64,000 nucleotides of DNA from Meghimatium bilineatum (Eukaryota; Mollusca; Gastropoda; Stylommatophora; Philomycidae), in the NCBI GenBank assembly GCA_034231615.1, contig CM067304.1, positions 19,145,944 to 19,209,943 of the forward strand, in the 5' to 3' direction. The stretch's first letter is position 1. The number at the start of each line of letters is the position of its first letter. Of the stretch, positions 22,960-36,507 are shown piece after piece. The notes beneath the pieces were generated by a model. That model was not told where the DNA came from, made no database searches, and saw nothing but the letters and a program-made list of their open reading frames with translations. The translations under genes were made by a program, and so were the position numbers.

Positions 22960-25900
22960 GTAAATACAAAATCTCCCATCTGTTATCGTAGGCTGCTACT
23001 TAAGCCCGCTCTGTCTGCCAGTAAGATAGTGTTATTGTCATTTCAATCACATGGAATTACGAGCGATTAGCTTTTACTTCCTTTAAGTAAAATATATTAA
23101 GGTATTTTATATATTGATATAAAATATATTTTATATTGAGGTTATCTTCTTTTAGATCTTCTTCATGGCACGTCATCTATACAATCCCGTAGTCGTAACC
23201 TTCGATAACAGCTACCATGTTGTTCCGACAGGCCGACGTTGTGCTTGAACTAGTTACGGGCACGGCGTGGATTGGCGGAGCAACAGAGAAACCTGTCGCA
23301 AGGGCCAGAGTTGTGCATTGATGTCGACGTCTGTTTGGGTGGCATTGGACTCGAAACACCATCGAGTCGAATGGCTGCTGTAACAGAGGGTGGAGCACTT
23401 ATGGGAATGCCCCACGTGCTGTGAGGCGAGTTTCTAATCAAGATTCAGTAGTGGGGTGGTTCCTTCAGACCTTTCTATCATACACAGAAGACTAATTCTC
23501 AATGTGTGTAATGCTTTAAGGAGACTTCTCCTACGCAAATCGATGTTTATTCTGTTATAACATGTTCAGTATTCTTTCTCTTTGAGTTTATGCTTTTTTA
23601 AGAAGCGGGTGGAGGGGGGGAGCATTCTAGAAATTTTGTGCATTTATATTTTTACACAACGAGCAAAGTTCGAGTCATGAGCTCCTATCCACATGCCAAG
23701 TGCCATTTCATGTCAGAGGCATACGTAGAAATACAGCCATGCGCCGTGGTGATTTGTTTGAGTGGTACAGTTACTATGCTTTCCCGACATCTAAGGGATC
23801 TCTGTAATTATGCAGGCTAACATGTTTGCTTGATTATGTCCTTTAGAATTCTCACGTTATGAGATCCAGTTTCCATCCCATCGTATCAAAAGTACCCAGT
23901 CCTGAGCAATGGTCATTGGGATGTGGGCGGGGGGGGGGGCTGCTTTTCATTCCCCACCACTCAAAGCTGCTATACAATTATGCAGGGCTAACATGTTTGC
24001 CTGGATCTTGTCTCCCGCCTCTCCCCCAACCCACAATGAAATGTGTACCGTTCCGTACAGAGTTAATTTTCATCACAGCTCATGTACCACGTATGCATTC
24101 AATCAATCAATCAAGTGGCATGCCGACTGGCGTAGGCGATCATGTTTCTCCACGACTCTCTGTCTCTTGTGTTGTCAATAAGCTCGGTTGGTGAGCTTCT
24201 ACCGTGCCACGATACAAGCCCATCTAGTAACTTTTCTCTTTGTCGACCTCTATCTCTTCTCCCTTTGATCTTTCCAGTGGTTATTAAGTGTTCAAGCTGT
24301 GTTCTTCTCAGCACATGCCCTAGAAACCTTGACTGTCTGCCTCTAATGTTTGATATGATTGATCTTTTTACGCCAGCATCAATGAGAACCTCTGCATTAG
24401 TTTTCTTGGCTGTCCATGGTATTTCGTATGCATTCGTTGCTGGGATAATGTTCAATATTGAAACTCATCTGGTTCTCCCAGCATCATGTGCAAAACAATC
24501 TCGAACTGAAAGTGAACCATCTTACCCCCACCTGACATAAAAAAACGAGATTGACTAGCTCGTACATTTACGAGTTTATATTATCGTTACCTCAGTTGGG
24601 AATCGAGTCATGGAGCACAATGTTCTAAAAGATCATTGCATGCACGTGCGTTGCCAGGGTCAGAAATATGAGCAAAGAATAGAAACACTGTTTACCTGAC
24701 ACGCAAGACGTAAGAGTCGACTAATGAGGTTATGAGATTGAATTCCCTGTCCCATCCAATATAAGATAAAAGTGACCCAGAGGCCATGCTGAAATCGAAT
24801 ATGTCAGGCCGGAATGCTCAGATACTGCATCAAAGCTGTAAACCGTACCACGACGCATTCCTTTCTCCTGATTACATCTTGCGAATCTTTGAAGTGTGAG
24901 AGAAAACGCATAAATTGAAGAAGAGATTTAATTACTGCGATACAACGGTTTAGTAAACACCATTTCTGTATAAAATTATGCAGGTCAAGAAATGTTATGC
25001 TAATTTCCACAAAGGTATATATTTTCACAAAGACCAATAAGACCAAAAGTATAAATAGTGGCACATATGCAAAAAGTGTGACAATGAGGAAATAGTGATA
25101 TAAGAGTAAATAGTGGCACATGGACAAACAGTACCACATACTAAATAGTGTCACATGGGAAAATAGTGGTAGGTGGTCAAATAGCACCACATAGATAAAT
25201 AGTGTGACATGAACAAAATAGTCCCAAAAGTTCAAATATTTTCACATGAGCAAATAGTGTCATGTGGACAAATAGTCCCAAAGTGCACATATTGTCACAT
25301 GGGCAAATAGTGTCATGTGGACAAATAGTCCCAAAGTGCAAATATTGTCACTTGAACAAATGGTCCCACAAGAGTAACTACTGCTGGATGGGCAGATAGC
25401 CCCACGAATGTAAATAGTGCCACATACGCAAATAGATCCACAAGGATAACACCTGCTACAAAAGCAAATAGTGTCACAGGCTCAAAATATAAACTTATAT
25501 TTATTTCGTTTACAGTTTGGAAGACCAGGCAACAGTGACGAAGATTTGTCCCATCAGATTATCAATCGTTACGTAGAGTGGGGCGGGAATTTCTTGGATA
25601 CGGCCGATGTTTATGGAATCGGGGTTTCTGAAAGCGTCATAGGGAAATGGCTAGAAACGTGAGTATTATAGCTGAACTTTATTTTAGCTGTAAACCATGA
25701 AACAGGATACGTTCTCTGGGCTGCAGCCTGCTAACAAGCAGGAGTTTGATAACAAAGAAGAAGGATGATTCGCAAATTATAGGACTGTATGCGATAAATG
25801 TTTGGTTCTACACTTCCAGCAGACGTTAGTCAGAGAGTAATCTAGTAATACATAGACAAAAATGTGTCAAGTTCCTTCCAATGTATACATAGACAAAAAT

Positions 25901-27433
25901 GTGTCAAGTTCCTTCCAAGGTATACATAGACAAAAATGTGTCAAGTTTTCCAAGGTATACATAGACAAAAATGTGTCATGTTCCTTCCAAGGTATACATA
26001 GACAAAATGTGTCAAGTTCCTTCCAAGGTATACATAGACCAAAATGTGTCAAGTTCCTTCCAAGGTATACATAGACAAAAATGTGTCAAGTTCCTTCCAA
26101 GGTATACATAGACAAAAATGTGTCAAGTTCCTTCAAGGTATACATAGACAAAAATGTGTCAAGTTCCTTCCAAGTTATACATAGACAAAATGTGTCAAGT
26201 TCCTTCCAAGGTATACATAGACAAAAATGTGTCAAGCTCCTTCCAAGTTATACATAGACAAAAATGTGTCAAGTTCCAAAGATTACATAGACAAAAAATG
26301 GCCAATTTCCTTCCATGGAATACATAGACAAATATTGGTCAAATTGTTTCCAAGTAATACATAGACAAAAATTGGTCAATTTCCTTCCATGGAATACATA
26401 GACAAAAATGTGTCAAGTTCCAAAGATTACATAGACAAAAATTGGTCTAATTGTTTCCATGCAATACATAGACAAATATTGGTCAATTTCCTTCCATGGA
26501 ATACATAGACACAAATTGGTCAAATTGTTTCCAAGCAATACATAGACAAAAATTGGTCAATTTCCTTCCATGGAATACATAGACAAAAATGTGTCAAGTT
26601 CCAAAGATTACATAGACAAAAATTGGTCAATTTCCTTCCATGGAATACATAGACACAAATTGGTCAAATTGTTTCCAAGCAATACATGGACAAAAATTAG
26701 TCAATTTCCTTCCATGGAATACATAGACAAAAATGTGTCAAGTTCCAAAGATTACATAGACAAAAATGTGTCAAGTTCCAAAGAATACATAGACAAAAAG
26801 TGGTCAATTTCCTTCCATGGAATACATAGACACAAATTGGTCAAATTGTTTCCAAGCAATACATAGACAAAAATTGGTTAATTTCCTTCCATGGAATACA
26901 TAGACAAAAATGTGTCAAGTTCCAAAGATTACATAGACAAAAATTGGCCACGCATTTAATTAAGAATACTTGGATAAAAATAATTGAGCAAGTTCTTGTC
27001 TAAAAATACAAAGACAAAATTTGAACAATTTATTATCTAGAAATACATACAAAAAACTGAGTACTTATATGTCTTGTGATATATAGAAAATCTGAACTCA
27101 TAAAACTATTATTTTATGTTTATGAATAAGCCCATGTTTTGTTTAGTCAAGGGCTAAAAATGTCATTTCTGTGGGTACACTTATATGTGAAACTGAGTAA
27201 AAAGTCAAATGTACATCCTGTACAGACACGATCATAGCACAGCCGAGGACACACATCTGGCTTTAGAACGCATGTATGTGTGTGTGTGTGTGTGCGTGCG
27301 GGCGTTCGTTCGTGCGTGCGTGCGTGCGTGCGTGCCTGCCTGCCTGCGTGCGTGCGTGCGTTTAGAACGCATGTGTGTGTGTGTGTGTGTGTGTGTGCGT
27401 GCGTGCGTGTGTGTGTGTGTGTGTGTGTGTGTC

Positions 27434-27466
<33 letters not shown>

Positions 27467-30400
27467 ATGTATGTATGTATGTATGTATGTATGTATGTAT
27501 GTATGTATGTATAGAGTGAGAGATAGTGCGAGAGAAAGAAAGATAGAAAGACTCGGTTAAACATATTTTTATCTTATCGGCAGACAACCACGAGACAAAT
27601 TTGTGATTGCTACTAAAGTTCGAGCAGACATGGGGACTGCACAGAACATCAATAACATCGGACTTAGTAGGCGTCACATCACAGAAAGTATTGACAGAAG
27701 TCTTAAGAGATTGAGAACAGACTACGTGGATTTGTATCAGGTATAAAACGTCAGGTGTTTCATGTGTTTCAGGTGTTTGAAGTGTTTCAGGTGTTTCATG
27801 TGTGTCAGGTGTTTGAAGTGTTTCAGGTGTTTCATGTGTGTCAGGTGTTTCAGGTCACAGATCACAGAGCTGTAGATGTGGGATGGGTGTGATGTTCATG
27901 GTGTAGTAGGTAAGTCTTTCTCTTTGCGCTCAAGGGGTCGTGGATTCTGATATCTCTGCACATTATCGCTGAAAGTTACGGGGTATCTCCTGTGAATGGT
28001 ACTCTTGGCAAGCGACTTACTGCTTGCTTGAGATAGACGAGCACATTACGGGGAAACCAAGTACAATGAAGTCAATCCTTTATGCTTTCTGAGTCTCCTT
28101 CTGAAAATGTTAGAACGCTATTAAATCTTGACATAATATAATAGTTTGTATATGAACAGCTTGTGCCCGCATGGAAACAAGGGTTTGGACGTCTAAATCA
28201 GGGTGCAAAGCATATTGCGTTTATTTTTTCCAGGCACACCCTGGTATGTGATTAGGAAAGTTGATGGATACGCTGACAACCTGTCATCTGTGATGAAAAT
28301 CATCATTACTGTTATTGCATGTCTTGTCTCACATTCTTCCTTTTGTCCTCTATCAAATTATCATTATTTATAACGAAAAGATGTTGGTCAAATGACATTG
28401 CATTTGTGTTCTTGTGAGACAGACTCGTAGGTGACTAAGGTTGCTAACTGTGCCATCATTGCGGATGGGTTAACAGATTTGACAGAAGAGTGATGAGATA
28501 GTTGGTCCAGTAGTGCATGCTGCACTCTTGGCAAGACATATCTTTCCTGGGATGCTGTCGCACTGGAAGGTCCCCTCCCTCGTTGGTGATTTAAACATGA
28601 ACCTCGGTACCGTTCAGCTGTAAATGAGTACCTGAGACATGAGTTAGGGTAGGTAAAAACAGCAAGGATGCGAATTGGCCACCCCACTTAATAGTTGCTA
28701 GGGCTTAGTACACGAATTATTATCTTCATCCCCGACGGCAGATGCCATGGGACCTACCTTTACCTTTACCTGGGTACCGCACAAGTAGACGGCAAAATAT
28801 CGATCATTTTTATAATTCCATTTTTAGATAGTCAATACACAAGACAATTCAGTGACAATTTGTAGTTAAAATAACAAACATGGCTGCAAACACAAACATG
28901 ATAGTTAACACTGTCAGTCTCCCCAGAAACGAGCACGAAGCAGTTGTGTTTCTACAAAGCAGAAAAATACTAGAAAAAAAATAAAGAAAAGAAAATTGAT
29001 AGCATATTCTATTCAGGACGTGACTATCAACCCAGCATTTTCTGGCAGTAGTGATTTTTTTAGGCAATATGTATACTTTCAGTAGTTTTCCAGTGTTTTC
29101 TGAACGGTACGGATGTATAATTGCTTGTGGCGGGGATCGAACTCGGTACCTTGGTCGTAAAAATACTACCTATTGATAATTTCTGTAGTCTACATTGCTT
29201 CTGCGTGCTACGAACTGAGAAAGGGGGAGGATGTGGATAGCGCGCAGAAAGAATGATTGTGGTGTTTTTTTTGTATCTACACGTTACCAATGCACAATGA
29301 AATCAATGTCGCTTTGCACAATGAAAAAGTTTGGGGCAGCGTGAAATGGAGAAACTGAAACAGTGGCACATCTCTACACCATCTTGAAAGCTATCGTGCA
29401 GAATGTATGAGGAGACCAAAGGTTAACAGCAACAAAAACCGCATTTTACGCTATTTTCGTTTTGAAAGATAACTTGTCGCAATTAAAAAGTGTTCGATTA
29501 TTTCTGATAGTTTCACTTTTACTGTTTTATGTTATCTCCGTTTGTACCTTAGTTATGTGCCGGGCAATATTGTTCGATTAAAAATGTATTTGCGACTACT
29601 AGTACAGTATCTGAGTATATAACCCCACTCCCCTCCTCCAAACAAAACCATGCCTTTGAACACAATGTACCCAGTGCCTCTAGGTGGTAACATTGGTTTT
29701 ACAGTTTTCGTTGTTTTTCACTGTTTCTTATATATTTTTTAGAAAGACCTAACGGTTCGAAACGTTGAACATATCTTGTGTATAGTCATTTGTATGTTTT
29801 CGCGCTTACACATCATATACCCTTAGCGATAGTCCGTCATGTTCAAGTTAAACTTTCAAAAAACCGTATGTTCTTCGTATGTACTATTGCTGTTCCGCTT
29901 TACGCAATATTACCTTATAAGAGAACCAAGGTATTAAAAACTGGTGACTCTTTCTAATTCACTGTTGATGATACTGATTAAGAACTTGCTCCTGGCTTTG
30001 TGGCTTCTCTTAATCATGTTTTGTTTCAATTCAGGTTTTGTATTGATTAATTATTGATATAATATTTGTTTAATGAATCCTAAAATAAGCAGGGAGACAC
30101 TGATTCCAAAGAAGAATCCGAGGCTCCTACATTTTTCAAGCTATACTCATGAAATGTGTTCAAGAACTGGACATCCTGGCAAATCTCCTTAACAATCTAC
30201 TCTTTTTGTAGATCAGTAGTATGACCTTATAAATATCTTGAGGACCGTGGTGTATCTAGAAACTGTAATCGTATCCTGCGGCAGTCACAATCACCCGGAA
30301 TATTTCTTTTGCAGAGCACAAGACTAATACTGTATTCTCTACTTTCCAGACACAGGGATAAATCTTCCAGTGTAGTGTAAAAACCATAAACAGGAATATT

Positions 30401-33400
30401 TATTATTGTCCTCCTCTCCTCCATATTATAACCCTATTTGTCTCCATGTAAGATTTATTTTATTATGGTCGTTTTTTTGTCATGACGAAAGCTTTTTAGT
30501 CGAAACGTCGTCTGTCCCTGTATCTCGTTGTAATGTTGTTTTATGTTTTATTTTGGTAGCAATCTACCTATTTTTGTTTATCTTGACACTTTCCAGACAC
30601 ATCTGTTTGACTCTGGTACACCCTTGGAAGAGACGCTTCGAACTTTGGATGACCTGGTTCGAGTGGGTAAAATCCGTTATATTGGAGCCAGTAATGTAAA
30701 TGGGTGGCAGTTACAAAAACTTGTTGGCATTACAAAACGTTTAGGACTTAACCCTATCGTATCTCTTCAGGTAAGTCCACATTTGTACATAGTAACAAAA
30801 TATAATAGATATCTATCTATGCATATATGATCCGTTCGCACACGATGCAGGAGGCACCGTAGACGCTTTCCAGTCATGACTGCAATAAAAATATTTCAAA
30901 GAATTCATTAGGACCCCATTCTGTTTATAATTTTTGTTGAGATTTCGGTTGTTCACTATTTACATATTTAGAATTCATGCCAAAAATAGCCAAGTCGATT
31001 CCAAATATAAAATATTGACCAACCGGATCCCAACAATAATCAAAAACGTAACAAATGGGGTCATAATTAATTCTGTTGGAAGGTATTCTATGCAGTCCGT
31101 GGTCACGCTTCAGTTCGAGCGAAGATATGTTACAGTATATATCTTGTATGTTATTTAGAGCCATAGTTATACACTCATTAATGGTTGTTCTATGACGAGT
31201 ATCTCTTAACCTTCTTCTTTTCTTTCGCCATCTTGTACCCATTTGGGAGCCGCGTTAGCGCTGTGGTTAGCGCACTGGCTTCGCATATGAGTGGTCCTGG
31301 GTTCATTCCCCAGCTGAGGCGGAAATGTTTTCAGATCGCAATGGCTCCCAGGTCGACCCAGCCTTAAATGGGTACCGGATTAATCCGGGAAGTAAAGACT
31401 GCGAGGGAGAGGAGATGGCTACCGCCCTCATTTGCAGAGCCTGTGAAATGTGAGATCGCTAACATCTCACACCCCTACGGCATTAATAAATGCTATGGGT
31501 TACTTTCCTTTTTTTTTTTTTACCCATTGTAACACTTGTAGCGGCAGTCCGTTTTCATTAATTCTAAGTTCATTTCTGATATTAGTCCATCATTTTCTTC
31601 CTTTTATTATAGAAACATAAGGCTGTTTGGTGTCTTCTCTTACTTGTTTGAGTTAATTCTTCCCAACTAATATAGTTTATTCCTGAAAAAAATACAGTTT
31701 TTTTCTATTTATTCCAGCAACAATACAGTTTGGCCAGCCGTGAGTCCGAACTTGAGCCGTTCCAAGTTTGTAAAGCGTCTGGAATTGCAGTTCTTCCATG
31801 GAGTCCTCTCAAAGGGTAAATACAATGTTTGTATGAGGACTTTGGATGCTATGTTCTGTGCCTATTGTCTGTCCCCAGGTGAATGATGGATGATAACATC
31901 GCACTTGCTGTTAAGCGTAAGAATGAAAGCTTTGTCGTTCGAAGACCAGATGTGTCGCCTTGGTTGTTTTGTCCATGTTTGTTCAAGGCTCTCTTGGCGT
32001 TTTCTATCCATCTTTTTATTGGTATACTTTTTTTGTTACTTTTTATTGGTTGGCTCTAAATACGGATATACTTTCGGTATATTCTCTTATTGATATTTAG
32101 TTTGGGTTCATTCGTTCATTCACATTAGGTGACTGAACCATTTTACTTGCTGTCTGTCCATATTCTCAATAAATGATGTTATACCTACTCTTTTATTAAT
32201 TTGTTCATTTCATATTTTATATAATTTAGTAACCATTGCGGATTATCTTAGAATTTCAGAAACAGGATTTACCTTCCTGCGGTTCATGCGATACGTCACC
32301 AAGAAGCTTTAGAAATTCTTATTGTTCTTCTTGTTCTAGTACATGCCGTGTGATGTAAGTTTTCCTGTCTCCCCACAGTCTCTTAACTCGTGTGCTGACA
32401 AACATGTATGTTTCTAATAGTGATTTCACCCCACTATAAAAATAATATGCTGTCTCGCATCTTGTCACTTTGTCTTACCTTACACAATAATGATCCTTAA
32501 CTTTCCTGTTATCACAATGTGCTCCATCTGCCATCTTTTCATGACGTGTCAAAATAATGCAGTCTTCTTTGTTTTATGCGAGTAAGAAAACCTTTTTTTT
32601 TGTTGTTGTTTAATATCTCGTTCGAGTTATCTTTGTTACAGTATGATGTATTATTACAGTATGATGTATTATTACAAGATGATGTATTATTACAGTATGA
32701 TGTATTATTACAGTATGATGTATTATTACAGGATGATGTATTATTACAGAATGATGTATTATTACAAGATGATGTATTATTACAGTATGATGTATTATTA
32801 CAGTATGATGTATTATTACAGTATGATGTATTATTACAGGGGATGATGTATTATTACATGATGATGTATTATTACAGGATGATGTATTATTACAGGATAA
32901 TGTATTATTACAGGATGATGTATTATTACAGGGGATGATGTATTATTACAGCATGATGTATTATTACAGTATGATGTATTATTACAGTATGATGTATTAT
33001 TACAGGGGATGATGTATTATTACAGCATGATGTATTATTACAGTATGATGTATTATTACAGTATGATGTATTATTACAGGGGATGATGTATTATTACAGT
33101 ATGATGTATTATTACAGTATGATGTATTATTAAAGGATGATGTATTATTACAGGATGATGTATTATTACAGTATGATGTATTATTACAGTATGATGTATT
33201 ATTACAGTATGATGTATTATTACAGGATGATGTATTATTTCAGTATGATGTATTATTACAGTATGATGTATTATTACAGTATGATGTATTATTACAGGGG
33301 ATGATGTATTATTACAGTATGATGTATTATTACAGTATGATGTATTATTACAGGGGATGATGTATTATTACAGTATGATGTATTATTACAGGGGGTGATG

Positions 33401-36400
33401 TATTATTACAGTATGATGTATTATTACAGGATAATGTATTATTACAGGATGATGTATTATTACAGGATGATGTATTATTACAGGATGATGTATTATTACA
33501 GAATGATGTATTATTACAGAATGATGTATTATTACAGGAGGATGTATTATTACAGTATGATGTATTATTACAGGGGATGATGTATTATTACAGAATGATG
33601 TATTATTACAGGATGATGTATTATTACAGGATGATGTATTATTACAGGATGATGTATTATTACAGGATGATGTATTATTACAGGATGATGTATTATTACA
33701 GGATGATGTATTATTACAGGATGATGTATTATTACAGGGGATGATGTATTATCACATAATGATGTATTATTACAGTATGATGTATTATTACAGTATGATG
33801 TATTATTACAGGGGATGATGTATTATTACAGAATGATGTATTATTACAGGATGATGTATTATTACAGGATGATGTATTATTACAGGGGATGATGTAAATA
33901 TTCAGCAATTGTAATCTGTCATCGTGCTCTGAAAAAAATTTCTATAAAAACCATGTCTCTACTGCTTCTATAAAATTGTATATTATTCTGCTGATTGTCC
34001 AAGATTCTCTTTCATATTTTTCTACTCGTACAAAAACCATGTCTCTACTGCCTCCATATATAACTACTGAGAACTATTTTTCAGATCTCCTTTACTAAAG
34101 TTATACAGGATAGAGTATTCTTCATCCTATGCCACGATGATTCCACGAGTTGTACCCATGATATTCATATGATATTTTGCAACATTGTTTTAAATACTGA
34201 TTTTTTCAACTTATTGATGATTCTCCGATTCACAGGAGTATATTTCCACTGGGATTGTGTCATGTGACGTATTCTCTCCAGAACGTTGTCTTTCCAATGA
34301 ACTTCCTGAACCCTTCTCTGTCTTGGGCGATGCGGTTTGCATCTTCCAATGACACATTCATGTCATCTTTAGTCGTCATTCCATCGTCTTCTTGGTCTGC
34401 CTTTCCTCCTCCGCTCAGGTGCTCTTCCCTCCATTATTTGTATTTCTAAAAGGTTATGTCGCTTTATATGACAAAACAGGTGTAGTTTTTTTTCTATTAT
34501 GTTTAGTAACCAAAACTGTGTAATCTTGAATGTGTTTATAATATCTGAGTTTCTCTTTTTTCCCTTCCGTGATATTGTAAGTATTCTTCTGTATCATTTC
34601 ATCTTAAATGCGTTGATCTTTTTTGCCGCTGTTTTACTTAGTGTCCATGTTTCACAGCCTTATGCTGCAACCAGAAAAATAAAAGTTCGTAGCATTATAA
34701 TATATAAATTCTGTCGGCGTGTAAATTTATAAATCCGTCCAGGACTTGCCCTGACAGTCGCTCCTAGAAAGAGATAGAACTGCGTGGATGTAAATCCAGA
34801 ATTTGTGCATCTTAAAGCAATATATGTATCCAATTTTGTTTAAACAACCATGTTCGTTTTATTTAAAATGTATTTTGTCCAGTAGTATAGTCGTGAACTT
34901 TCTTTGTAGTATTTGACTATTAATGAATAAATAAATAGACGTCCAAAAATCTATCAATATTTTATTTCATAGACTACAGCAAGGCCTTTGACAGAGTTCA
35001 ACATTAAAAAAATTAATCAAATGTCTTCAAGAAATAGGCATAGGTGGAAAAGACATCAGACTAATTAGAAATATATATTCGGAGCAAACTGCATCAATAA
35101 GGTGTGAAAATAGCTACTCACCATACATAGAAATAAAAAGAGGAGTACGTCAAGGATGCATTTTATCACCACGCCTATTTAATATCTACACAGAGAATAT
35201 CTTTAAACATATAGTAAGAATGCCAGGACTCAAGATCAATGGGGAAATAATAAACAACCTGAATTAGGCAGATGCAACTGTCCTTTTAGCAGAAAGTGAA
35301 AATGAACTGCAAAGTCTAATAGATCAAGTAATGAATATTAGCTTGGATATAAACATCTAAAAACAAGAACCATGATAATAAGCAAAGTCACAGAAGAACG
35401 GGTACTAAACATAAAAATACATGGAGAGAAACTACAACAAGTAAAACATTATCAATATCTCGGACACATAGTCACAAATTCCGACAGATGTGAAACAGAA
35501 GTTAAAAGGAGAAAGGGAATGTCTAAAAAGTGCTTTCATTGACATGAGGAAAATATTTACATCTAAACAAATTACAAACAAGATAAAAATGAAAATTATA
35601 AAATGCTACATCTATTCTATATGAATGTATGGCTCAGAAACATGGATAATAAACAAACAATTAGAAGACAGAATTGATGCATTTGAGATGTGGATATATA
35701 GAAGAATATGGAGAAAGAAGTGCAGGATTTGGTCAGTGAGAATACCAAAGAGGGGGATGTGATTATATACATTGATGGATCTGTAATTAGGCATGTTCGC
35801 AGTGCTTGGGCCTTTACAGCTCAGTGCGCAGGTAAAACGATCAAGGAGGAAAGTGGTGCCTTTGCGGTCACTACGAGTAGTATGACCATGGAGACTATGG
35901 CGGTGACCAAGGCATTTGAGTGGCTACGCACACAGAAGGTAGCGCAGGTCTGCATCTTGAGTGACTCTATGAGTATGATTAAGAAGGTACAAGTGGGTCT
36001 CGTTCGCGAACAGTGGATTGAGGCCTTGAGAAATGTGAGCTTGAAAGCGGTTACATTTATTTTCGTGCCGGGACATGTGGGCGTTCGAGGCAATGAAAGA
36101 GCGGATCAACTGGCATCGTGTGCGATTGTGGCACAGGGCGATGGGGCAATGGATCGCGCTGACGTTTTGAACTCCTTAAGAGATATAACACGCTAGAGTG
36201 AGACTAATGTGGATGATGATTCCTTTTCAATGGCTAGGATTAAAAATCAGGGATTGAAATGCGGTGTTGTTAGAGGTGAACATTTTGGAGGGCGCAGAAG
36301 AATGATGGTCAACCAGCATAGGACCGGTACTGTCAGCAGAAGTGTGATGGCAGATACACTCAAGGAGAGATCGGAGCAACTATGGATGTGTCCAGTTTGC

Positions 36401-36418
36401 AGTGATGATGATCCGACG

Positions 36419-36507
<89 letters not shown>

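Noticed and set aside
27147-27677. His/Thr-rich and Cys/Val-rich long ORFs
   Set aside because: Microsatellite translations inside intron 2; one overlaps exon 3 in antisense.
32576-33580. Tyr/Met-rich ORFs (MMYYYR repeats)
   Set aside because: Intronic 18-bp array; a multiple-of-three unit gives an apparent repeat protein.
35821-36109. Minus-strand ORFs across the RNase H fragment
   Set aside because: Antisense shadows of the + strand RNase H frame.
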